64,000 bases of DNA, taken from assembly GCF_035046505.1 (NCBI RefSeq), contig NC_089822.1, positions 271,145,054 through 271,209,053 on the forward strand, written 5' to 3'. The notes beneath the pieces are model-generated. The model worked only from the letters and a program-made list of their open reading frames with translations. It had not been told where the DNA came from and made no database searches. The position numbers and the translations under genes are program-made. Position 1 is the stretch's first letter, and every line of letters begins with the position of its first letter. This DNA is from Tiliqua scincoides. Its lineage: Eukaryota; Chordata; Lepidosauria; Squamata; Scincidae. Positions 48,310-57,376 of the stretch are shown one piece after another.

Positions 48310-48810
48310 TTTATCTACTAATCTTTCTTTTCAAAATTCCCCTTGACTCTTTGTAAAGATTACCTGGAAATTTTTCCGAATTCCGTGACTTGATTGGCGG
48401 GGCTCTTTCTGCTCTTCACCTTTTCCTGCACTGCTTCCACACTTGCATCACATTTCTCAATAAGGGATTTTTTTGAAATTTTGAATACTCTTCCTAATCT
48501 CTGCCTTAAAAAGGAAATTTTCGATTGGTCCTTATATCCAAGCAAATCAGGGCGCGCAGCTTCGCTGGCACTGTGGGCTGTCATGGGCAGGGGACTTTTG
48601 TCCCCTTCTCCTGGGTCGGGGAAGTAACCCGCAATGGGGCTACTCAGTTCGCCACCACCCGAAAGGTCAGGGTTTCCGCAGGGCGCCGAGCCGCGCCTTT
48701 GGGCTCAGGGGCTGCAGGGACTCCGAGAGCGCAGCCTCTGCCCCGCGCACTCTCCAGTCCGCAGCAGCGGGAGGCGAAGTGGCGGGGAGTCTCCTGCTGG
48801 GGCTCCGTCA

Positions 48811-48855
48811 CCCGGCAACAGCCTGCGCAGCGCCGGGCACCGAGGCCATTGGCTG
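48811..48855 (+). promoter_or_regulatory. Class II alpha II X-Y promoter module
   Basis: X box CCCGGCAACAGCCTGCGCAG (48,811-48,830) and Y box CCATTGGCTG (48,846-48,855). The ATG is 84 bp downstream. The region is a CpG island running through exon 3. Confidence 0.85.
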
Positions 48856-48938
48856 CTCCGCCCTCCGGGACGCGCCCGCTGCGGGGCGCAGCTCGGGAAC
48901 CCCTCCGGGCCGGGCCAGTCGCTGCCTCCCGCCCTGGC

Positions 48939-51836
48939 ATGGCCCCGGGCACGGCGGCGGGGCGAAGGGGCTTCCCTGGGCGCCCGTGGCTGGCGCTGCT
49001 GCTGCTCGCCCTGCGGGCTCTGGCGGAGCCTGGGCCAGGTAAGGGGGGCTCCCGGGGACCCTCCGCAGTGCGGGGGGGGGGGTTTGAAGAGAGCAAGTAA
49101 AGGGATGCAGCGCTCTCCACGTCATGTCTTGCTTCGTTTCTGTTTGGCGGGGGGTCTCCCAAAATGTGCCCCCTTTTCAGAAACACGCGATCCCCGCGCA
49201 GTCAGACCCTCCGCCATCTCTAGCCCGCCCTTCCTGGCGGCAGCCGTCCCGCTCCGCTCCTTTGTGTCTCTTCGGGGCAGGGACCGCACTTCTCACCTGC
49301 GCAACTGCTGCGGAGGAGGGGAGTCTGCCTGCCTGCAGCCTTGTGCAGTGCTGGTGCTCAGTCCGGTGGGGGTTCGAGACCCCACGCCCCTCCTATCGGC
49401 AGCGTCAGTGTCGCTCGCAAAACGACCAGGCTGGGGGGCTTGGTCTTCATTTCCCCCTGTAGTGACAGGCCTGAAGATCCCCGAAGGTCATCTAGTCCAG
49501 CCCCCTCCTCAATGCGGGCGAGACGCGGCTGGGAAACGGGACCTGCCACTCGCTTCCCGGATGTCCTCTGCGGTGCGGGCATCCGGAGGGAGCGAGGGCC
49601 CAGAGGGCAGGAACTGGGGGTCGCTGCTCCCCAGCGCTGCGGACACGGGAGTCCTCATTTCCTTGCGGTGTTGAAGGAGGGGAGCCAGGAGTGGGGGGGC
49701 AGAGTCTGGCGCAGCCCCAGTCGGGGAGGGGCAGCCAGAGAAGAGGGCGCGCTCCCGGCGGCGGGGCCCTCTGCACATGCTCTCCCGCGCCCTCTCCGCA
49801 GGCGAGGACGTGCTCTCGCAGGTGTCCTTCGTGCAGCGGACGCTGAGCTCCGCGCAGGGGCCCGGCGAGTTCCTGTTCGCCTTCGACGGCGACGAGATCT
49901 TCCACGTGGACCTGCAGCGCAGGGAGAGCGTCTGGCGGCTGCCCGAGTTCCAGGAGTTCACCGGCTTCCAGGCCGGGGGCGCGCGGGGCAGCCTCGCCAC
50001 CCTCCGCTCCAACCTGGACGTCCTCATGCGGCGCTCCAACTACACCCCCGCCCAGAACGGTACTGCCCGTGCGGGGGGGGGCGCTGCCTGAGCCGGGGGC
50101 GGTCAGGCGGGGGCAGAGTCCGGCTCCGGGCCCTTCGGCTTCCCGCACTCTCCTGCTGGTGTGTGCACGCACACGTGTGAACGCGACTGACGCGCCTGCT
50201 CTGCCCGCAGTCCCGCCGAGGGCCACGGTGTTCCCGGAGAGGCCGGTGGCGCGGGGGGAGCCCAACGTGCTCGTCTGCCTGGTGGACGGCTTCTCGCCGC
50301 CGGTGCTGAACGTCTCGTGGCTGCGGAACGGGCGGGAGGTGGAGGCGGAGGGCCGCGTGGCCCGGACGGACTTCTACCCCCGCGCGGACCACTCCTTCCG
50401 CACGTTCTCCTACCTGGCCTTCCTCCCGGCCCCCGACGACACCTACTTCTGCCGCGTGGAGCACTGGGGCCTGCAGCGGCCCCTGGACACCGAGTGGAGT
50501 AAGGCTCGCCGGGGGGGGGGCAAGGGAGGGTCACAGTGCTGTGGAGGAGAGCAGGAAGGGCTGAGGTTGGGAGGTGACCTGCTCCGCCCCCCAGTCCTGG
50601 AAGTGGCCGGGGAGGGGCTGGGGGCTCAGCAGGGAGTGGTGTGCACATGGTGGGCGCCTCTGCAGGTTGCGCAGCCTCATCGTCCCTCTGCTGCCCACCC
50701 ACCCATTTGCCTCCACCGTTGCACTCGCTATCCAAGCCAGGCACAAGGAACCGGGAGGAACAGCGCCTCCAAGCAGGAAGGGAGGACTGGCAGGAGCACA
50801 GAATGCTGCCTGGATTCCGAAGGGGCCTGCAAGGAAATCCAGCGGCAGCAGGGGATGAGCTGCCCGGGACAGACACTGCTGGGATCCTCAAAGGGGCAGC
50901 AGAGCCCTCAGAGGGTCTGGAGTCAGGGGGCACAGGCCCGTCTAGGTCCTGCTTGCCCTCCACCTTTGCCGCTCCCCATCTCTCCTCTCCTAGATGCCAA
51001 CATGCCGGAGCCCCTCCCGGAGACGGTGGAGAACGTGGTGTGTGGCCTGGGCCTGGCCGTGGGCATTGCTGGCATCATGGTGGGCACCGTCCTCGCGGTC
51101 AGGAGCAGGCGGCAGAATGCAGCCCGCCACCGCCAAGGTCCCCTGTGAGTTCCAGCCTAGGGCAGCTGCAGCAGGCCCTGGAGTGGAAGGAGGGAGGGGG
51201 ATTCATGTTCCTTCCCTGGGCAGGAGAAACTGGCTGCTCTCTCTCGGCCATTCCTTTTCTCCTTCATGAGGTCTAGTCACTTTGTCCTGCATCTGGCATT
51301 CTGACCCTCAGAGCAGTCCCATGTGCATTTTCTCAGAGGAAAGTCCTATTGAGCTTGGTCAGACTACTCCCATGAAAATCTGGACAGGACTGCAGCTGAC
51401 AGCTGTTTGGCTTAGAGAGGGAGCATCTATTTCTTCTAGGCGGTGTTTCCATCCCCCTTCCTCAAAGAACTCGGGCAGCACACGTGGGTCTTCCCTGCTG
51501 CTTTGCCTCACAACAACCTTGTGAGGGAGGTCAAGTTGAGACTGACTGGTGCAAGGCCACCCAGGGGGCTTCACGGCCAAGTGGGGCTTTTGCCCGGTCT
51601 CCTCCTCTTATACACTAACCACTGCGCACGCTGGCTGCCAGGCAGAGGAAGCAGCAGGAGGGCAAATGGGTTGGAGGGCAGAGGAGCCATGTCTGGCTGA
51701 GTGAGGAGTGGGTGCAGGACATGTGCAGAACAGACAGACAGACAGACAGCTGATAAGAGGTGGGGGGGATACTTGTCCTCCATTATGTGCCTCCCCCTGA
51801 CTCATCACCCCTTCTGCTTTCCTACCCGCCAGGTGA
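48939..51836 (+). CDS. MHC class II alpha chain, gene II, intact but divergent
   Basis: A second class II alpha chain, downstream of and parallel to gene I. Exons 48,939-49,038, 49,802-50,059, 50,211-50,498, 50,994-51,144 and probably 51,833-51,836, joining to 266 residues. Alpha-1 keeps GEFLFAFDGDEIFHVD, ESVWRL and MRRSNYT (sequon). At the DRA Asn62 position it has Ser (ARGSLATLRSNLD), while Asn69 and Arg76 remain. Alpha-2 has its Cys pair (LVCL, YFCRV) and NVS, and is two residues longer than gene I. Exon 4 is 151 bases, as in gene I. Its GTGAGT donor overlaps CTG TGA: splicing to the acceptor at 51,831 and reading through both give the same final Leu and stop. Coding sequence is very GC-rich, up to long runs of GC3 codons, unlike gene I. 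The partner beta chain is not in the window except possibly the gene at 29-40 kb. Confidence 0.93.
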
Positions 51837-52235
51837 TCAGATTGCTGGTTCCCTCCTGCTGGATCAGCTTCCGCCTCTGCCCCAGTTCAGACCCATCTGC
51901 TCCTCTCCTCTCTCACCTGCTCCAAGGACCTGGGCCTCCCTCCTGACCTGCCAGCCTGTGATGGGACCAGTCTCACTCGGATCGTGTTGCTCACCTTGAA
52001 ATGGACCAGCTGTGGTGATCGCCTCAGGCGGGAGATCTGGGAGCCGGTGCCAACCTCAAAACGATGCCCCAGAAGTCGTGTCACAACCGGAAAGAACGTC
52101 ACGTCCAGGTTTTTAAAAAGCGAAAATTGAGCAGCTCCCCACCCACTTGCTCTGCCGCTTCCCCCCAAGCCAGTGGCACAGCTAAGGCTTCTATCTGCTA
52201 CCTGGGGGTCAAAGAAGATTTTTACCCCCCCCCCC

Positions 52236-52241
52236 AATAAA
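52236..52241 (+). terminator. Candidate poly(A) signal of class II alpha II
   Basis: AATAAA 400 bp past the exon 5 stop codon, immediately after a poly-C run. No earlier good signal was seen. Confidence 0.5.
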
Positions 52242-52382
52242 ATCAAATGTAATTAAGCAAGTAAATACAAAGTGTGCTGCTTATTGGTTACAGACACTGT
52301 GCTCGGTTGAAGAGGGACAGTTATTCTCCCCCTGCTAAGAGGAGACCTCCACCCCCCCCCCCCGCCAAACAGAAGCGGTTCC

Positions 52383-52567
52383 CACCGGGACCCCCATCCT
52401 CCTCTCGGCGGGCTGCAGACCAAAGAGGCGCGTCCGGCCAGGCGGAGGCTCCGCGAGTGCCGAGCGCGGGGCTGCAGCCCGAACTTGCCCCACCAGGCTG
52501 GGGGGGGCGGGGGAGACTCCCCCGGCCAATGGGAAGAGGGCTCCGCGCTGACCCGCCTGTCGCCGGG
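52383..52567 (-). pseudogene. Orphan class II alpha promoter and first codons
   Basis: Reverse complement of the alpha I promoter and start. On the minus strand: X box CCCGGCGACAGGCG (52,554-52,567), Y box CCCATTGGCC region (52,524-52,533), and ATG at 52,395-52,397 opening MGVPVG, as alpha I opens MGVPAG. Similarity stops after about six codons, at about 52,383, and runs into unrelated sequence. No alpha exons follow. Confidence 0.88.
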
Positions 52568-52639
52568 TGGAGCCAAAGACTGGGAAAGGGGTTTGCCCTC
52601 TGACCCAGGGGGCCTGCGGACCTGCATCCCGGTGCCCGC

Positions 52640-52966
52640 CCCTGCACCTGGCATTCTGACCGAGCCCATGTCTAAAATCAGGAGGTTGCGCATACACATC
52701 ATGGCTTCTACCCCGTAATGGATTTTTCCTCCAGAAACTTGCCCAATCCCCTTTTAAAGGCGTCCAGGCCAGACGCCATCACCACATCCTGTGGCAAGGA
52801 GTTCCACAGACGAACCTCACGCTGAGTAAAGAAATATTTTCTTCTGTCTGTCCTAACTCTCCCAACACTCAGTTTTAGTGGATGTCCCCTGGTTCTGGTG
52901 TTATGTGAGAGTGTAAAGAGCATCTCCCTATCCACTCTGTCCATCCCCTGCATAATTTTGTATGTC

Positions 52967-52975
<9 letters not shown>
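52640..52975 (-). mobile_element. CR1 3' end between orphan alpha and beta promoters
   Basis: Minus-strand CR1 3' UTR and ORF2 end (KYFFTQREVRLWNSLPQDVV) up to MIETYK. It occupies the place of the CR1 pieces at 40,728-41,100 in the intact locus. Confidence 0.88.

Positions 52976-53031
<56 letters not shown>
52974..53031. repeat. CT microsatellite
   Basis: Nearly pure CT dinucleotide run of about 28 units at the junction of the CR1 copy and the inverted beta upstream region. It corresponds to the short GA-rich joint at 40,940-40,965. Confidence 0.97.
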
Positions 53032-53032
<1 letters not shown>

Positions 53033-53923
53033 ATCCTTTGTCTTTTCCCATTCCAGGGCATGCAGCAAGGAGCTGGGAGATCTGCAGGGAAGTGGGCTCG
53101 GTTAGGTGAGGGTCCTGGATCAGAGCGAGAGGCAGCTCTGGGGCGCGACTGGCCCGAGGGCTGAGGGGTGCAGGGGGCCCTCCAACTGCTGGGTGACACT
53201 CTCCTCCTGCGGTCCAGGAACATGCAAGGGAGACTCCCCTCGGGGGAAGCCAAGGGCCCGTCGTAGGACACCCACTGGTGGGACAGGCCCCAGTTCCGCA
53301 GGGCCCTCACCTGACACCGTCTCCATTCAGGACAGCGAGACTTGTCTGAAGCTACGCAGGAGGACAGGGCACCGATCCCCTGCAGGACAGAGTGCTGCAC
53401 CTTTAAGCAGTGCATGGAGGAGGGGACTTTGGCTGGCGTGGCTGTGGCTGTTTAAACCCTTCCATGCTGAGCTGCAGCTGCCAAAGTGCCCTCCTCTAAA
53501 CTGGCTAAGGGCGCATCGCTCTGTCCTCCTCTGCATCTGGTCACCTGGTCCTCAGGAGGAGGAAGAAGACAGGGACAGACACACTGGTGATGGCCACAGG
53601 TTGTGCCTGGAGGCGGCCTGGAGCAGCCAGAGGGTGTGGGCTGCAGGCCTCAGGGTGGCACATGTGTGTGCAGGACACAAGCCTCTGTGGCTGTGGGTCA
53701 CTCTCTGCTGCATCAGCTGAGCCTTTCTGTTGGTGGGCTGGGAGGGGGCAGCAAGAGGTCGCTGCTGCCTGACCCAGCAAGAGGTCTGCAGGTCGCTGCT
53801 GCCTGACCCAGAGCTCCCTGGTCTCCCCTGGGCTGCCCCATCACCAGCCCCCCACCAGCTTCTCTCTGCCTGTTCCTTGCTGGGACACAACAGCCTGAAT
53901 CAGCGGTTTCCTCAGCATTCCTG

Positions 53924-53965
53924 CCCGGCGACTGATGACGCTGCCTCAGCTGCCAGGCTGATTGA
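53924..53965 (+). promoter_or_regulatory. X-Y module of the left orphan beta exon 1
   Basis: X box CCCGGCGACTGATGACG (53,924-53,940) and Y-like CTGATTGA (53,958-53,965), one base off the CTGATTGG of the intact gene. Spacing is unchanged. Confidence 0.8.
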
Positions 53966-54095
53966 CTCCACGCCTGGCACTGCTTGGGGAGGGGACCCTG
54001 GCAGGAGTTGAGCCCCAAGGCTGGGCCGAGAAAGTCCCAGTCTGGAGTTGTGGGGGGCCCAGTGGCCAGAGGGTGTCTCTCCCTGCTGAGGAAAA

Positions 54096-54183
54096 ATGGG
54101 TTCTTCTTCAGGCATCAAGGCCCTGCTGGTGGTGGTGGTGGTGGGAGTATTTTCCACTGAGGTGCAGAGCGTGGAGCCTCCAG
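54096..54183 (+). pseudogene. Orphan class II beta exon 1 (left arm)
   Basis: 88 bases encoding MGSSSGIKALLVVVVVGVFS and ending VEPP plus G, with an intact GTGAGG donor. It matches exon 1 of the intact gene at 39,550-39,637. No beta-1 exon follows before the palindrome axis, so it is a detached first exon. Confidence 0.9.
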
Positions 54184-54550
54184 GTGAGGGGCACAGAAGG
54201 CTCTTTCTTCTGGGGGTGGCAGAGCAGAGGGGGAGGCACCCCCCCTTCAAACATGCAGCAGTCAACAGCTCCATCACGAGAGGCGGGGAGAGTCCAAAGT
54301 CACCCCTTCAAAGTCCTGAGAGTTTTGTGGCACCTGAAACCTGTGGTTGATTTTGGCAGCAGCAGTAACATGCATGCACATGGTTGTGCCCCAGCATTAT
54401 GCGCTGGCAGTGTGTTCAGGTAAGATAGGAAAATGTCAGGTCCCAGGAACTTTCTGGGCCCCTCCTTTGGCTCCTGGGCCCCCTTTGTGATCTTGGGCCT
54501 GGGTACAAATTCCCCCTCTCCTAGGCCCTGCCTGGGAGCTGTTGGCTTCA

Positions 54551-54797
54551 TATTTATATTTTATTTTTATTTATTCACATTTTTATACCGCCCTTCCTCC
54601 AAAGAGCTCAGGGCGGTTTACACAGCTCCTCCCCCCTCCTTCTTGTCCTCACAACAACCCTGTGAGGTAGGTGAGGCTGAGAGAAAGTGACTGGCCCAAG
54701 GTCACCCAGGAAGCTTTGTGGCTGAGGGGGGATTTGAACCTGGGTCATCCAGGTCTAAGTCCACCTCCCAAACCACTACACCACCCTGGCTCTCAAT
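54551..54797 (-). mobile_element. tRNA-derived SINE (left arm)
   Basis: In sense it starts GAGAGCCAGGGTGGTGTAGT, has a B box in CCAGGTTCAAATCCC, and ends with an L2-like CCGCCCTGAGCTCTTTGG and an AT-rich tail. TCATAT occurs on both flanks. Older copies of this site (21,500) lack the SINE. Confidence 0.8.
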
Positions 54798-54855
54798 TAC
54801 TCATATCAATTACTCTAGAGCAAGTGCCACTCCCCATTTCCTGCTGCATCCAAGG

Positions 54856-55255
54856 TGTGCTCTTGTGATCTGGTGTGCTCCCTGGGGCATTTGGTGGGCC
54901 ACTGTGAGATACAGGAAGCTGGACTAGATGGGCCTATGGCCTGATCCAGTGGGGCTGTTCTTATGTTCTTAACTACAATTCCCAGAATGCCTTGCAGGTC
55001 TTCTTGTTGTCTGGTGTGCTCCCTGGGGCATTTGGTGGGCCGCTGTGAGATACAGGAAGCTGGACTAGATGGGCCTATGGCCTGCTCCAGTGGGGCTGTT
55101 CTTATGTTCTTAAACTACAATTCCCAGGAGGCCTTGCAGGTCTTCTTGTTACCTGGTGTGCTCCCTGGGGCATTAGGTGGGCCGCTGTGAGATACAGGAA
55201 GCTGGACTAGATGGGCCTATGGCCTGATCCAGTGGGGCTGTTCTTATGTTCTTAT
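54856..55255 (+). mobile_element. Three CR1 3' ends in tandem (left arm)
   Basis: Three termini ending near 54,970, 55,110 and 55,254, separated by ACTACAATTCCCAGAATGCC at 54,972 and ACTACAATTCCCAGGAGGCC at 55,124. Confidence 0.88.
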
Positions 55256-55515
55256 GCCTATATAGCACCTATTTAACACCTATATAGCACTTATTTAACA
55301 CGTATATAGCGCCTGTCCAGCACCTATCTATCCTATCTAGTGCCTATTTAACACCTATCTAGCATCTATATAGTGCCTGTCTAGCACCTACATAACACCT
55401 ATTTAGCAGCCATATAAAACCTAACACCTGTCTAGCGCCTAACACCTTTATAGCGCCTGTCTACCACCTATATAACACCTATATAGCACCTATCTAGCAC
55501 CTATATAACATCTGT
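55255..55515 (+). repeat. Minisatellite of CACCTATATAG-like units (left arm)
   Basis: Over twenty degenerate units of 10-12 bp (CACCTATTTAA, CACCTATATAG, CGCCTGTCTAG). Mirrored at 62,042-62,305. Confidence 0.9.
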
Positions 55516-55794
55516 CAATGACACATTGCTGATTCATTGATACATGTTAAATAAAATGTATTTACTTTACAAGACAGCAAGAGGAACAATATGCCAGTCA
55601 AATACAGTAATGTCATTGGAACACTCGTTTTTTTTACAATATTCATTACTTTTAAAAAGCAAAGTACAGAACATTTGAATGTATTGAATCTACCTGGTTG
55701 AGCTGAATCCTCCCAGCTTTCGGAGAGTTGAATCTCCTTAGAACCAGGTGTGAATCCAGTGTCTGTATTTGGGAGGGGGCCATGAGCACTACCT

Positions 55795-56105
55795 TCAGAG
55801 CCCAGGTCAACCAGGCAGGTAGACCTGGGCTCTTGACTTGGAGCCCAGGTCTACCAGCTGGGTAGACCTGGACTCCCACTTGAGCTTATCGCCTCTGTGG
55901 CCATTGTGGCTGGGTGGGAAGAGCTGGGCTCCCACCTGGACTTGGATCCCAGGTTTACCTGCTATGTAGACCTGGGCTCCTGCTTGAGCTTATCACTTCG
56001 GTGGACATTTGCTGGGCAGGCAGACCTGGGTCTGGGCTCCCACCTGAACTTGGAGCCCAGGTTTACCTGCTTGGGTAGACCTGGGCTCCTGATTGAGCTT
56101 ATAGC
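55795..56105 (+). repeat. Minisatellite with self-complementary units (left arm)
   Basis: GAGCCCAGGTCTACC and its complement GGTAGACCTGGGCTC alternate about seven times. Each pair could fold into a hairpin. Mirrored at 61,455-61,770. Confidence 0.88.
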
Positions 56106-56107
56106 CT

Positions 56108-56600
56108 ACATAAGAACATGATAAGAGCCCCGCTGAATCAGGCCAAAGGCCCATCTAGTCCAGCTTCCTGTATCGCACAGTGGCCCACCAAATGCTTCAG
56201 GGAGCACAAAAGACAGCAAGACTCAACCTGCATCCTGGTGTCCTCTCTGCATCTGGCATTGAGGTAGCCTACTTCTAAAATCAGGAGCTTGCACATACCT
56301 GTCATGACTTGTAACCTGTGATGGACTTTCCTCCAGAAATTTGTCCACTCTCCTCTTAAAGGCATCTAAACAACTTGCCATCACCACTTCCTGTGGCAAG
56401 GCATTCTACAGACTAATCACATTCTGGGTAAAGAAATATTTTCTTTTGTCCGTCCTGACTCTCCCAACACTCCATTTGAGTGGATGTCTCCTGGTTCTGG
56501 GGTTATGTGAGAGGGAAAAGAACATCCCTCTAGCCATCCCTTACACAATTTTATATGTCTCAATCATGTCCCCCCTCAGGCCTCTGTGGCTATTTGCTGG
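56108..56600 (-). mobile_element. CR1 3' end (left arm)
   Basis: Minus-strand CR1 terminus with ORF2 end. It differs from the copy at 36,180 in details, and its mirror is at 60,975-61,458. Confidence 0.88.
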
Positions 56601-57015
56601 GTGGCTAGACCTGCCCAGTGGGTGTTCCCCTGACGCCTGACTGTGCTCTCCGTCGTGGTAGGTGTCCTTCCCTGCTGGCAGGTCAGTTGGGGGGGGGGTA
56701 TGCACCCGTGGCCTCCCCGTATTTGCTCCTGCTTAGACCCCTTCCCACACTCTTTAGCTCAAATGCTTTCCATGTTTCTCCCACCAGAAAAAGGGTCTCT
56801 CCAGCCCCCAAGCAGCAGCCATTAATTTTAAAAGTATATCTGAAAGGCAAGAACCTGCCCCCAGGATTTCTCCAAACAGGAACATTTCTCCCTGCCCCCC
56901 CCACAGCAGTACCATTTTAGTAATTAGCATGTTCCACAGTCAAAGAAACAGCCCCCTCCCTTCCCAACAACAATGTTGCATGATGTGTGCCAGGATACAG
57001 GCACTCCCACTAGTG

Positions 57016-57376
57016 CAGTGTTTCTCAAACTGTGGGTCAGGACCCACTAGGTGGGTCACAAATCAGTTTCAGGTGGGTCGCCATTCATTTCAATATTTTA
57101 TTTTTTAATATATTAGACTTGATGCCACTAGGGGTGTGTAACTGCATTAGGGAAACGGTTACAGGACCTGTACTTTGGACAGGCTACTCTGTGCTTTTAA
57201 CAATGATAGTCAATGAGACTTATTCTTGGGTAAGTGTGGGTAGGATTGCAGCCTAAGATGGTTAAAATGTTTCCTGCTTAATGATGTCACTTCTGGTCAT
57301 GACATCACTTCCGGTGGGTCCTGACAGATTTTCATTCTAAAAATGGGTCCCGGTGCAAAAAGTGTGACAACCACTG
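57016..57376. mobile_element. hAT-like MITE (left arm)
   Basis: Ends CAGTGTTTCTCAAACTGTGG and AGTGTGACAACCACTG. Flanks CACTAGTG (57,008-57,015) and CATTGGTG (57,377-57,384) are an 8-bp duplication with two changes. The empty site is at 37,272-37,279. Confidence 0.88.

Larger units (their letters stand above)
47180..48480 (-). mobile_element. L1-clade LINE fragment (ORF2 C-terminal part)
   Basis: Minus-strand frames give DVGAYLHMWWGCKDVKEIW and VVAATRMMIAKNWK, typical of the L1 ORF2 C-terminus, with REKIRENLHTERIS further 5'. It is AT-rich and broken by several frameshifts. Two MITEs sit inside it (47,738-47,912 and 48,168-48,309). The stretch 46,960-47,180 is T-rich and may be its 3' end. 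Confidence 0.7.

Noticed and set aside
52708-53415. A 235-codon minus-strand frame with a long Arg-Glu run.
   Set aside because: It strings together a CR1 end, a CT microsatellite and beta upstream sequence. The Arg-Glu run is simply the translated dinucleotide repeat.
55255-55515. A CRISPR-like array because of regular short repeats.
   Set aside because: Units are 10-12 bp, degenerate and contiguous without spacers, in a vertebrate genome. It is a minisatellite.
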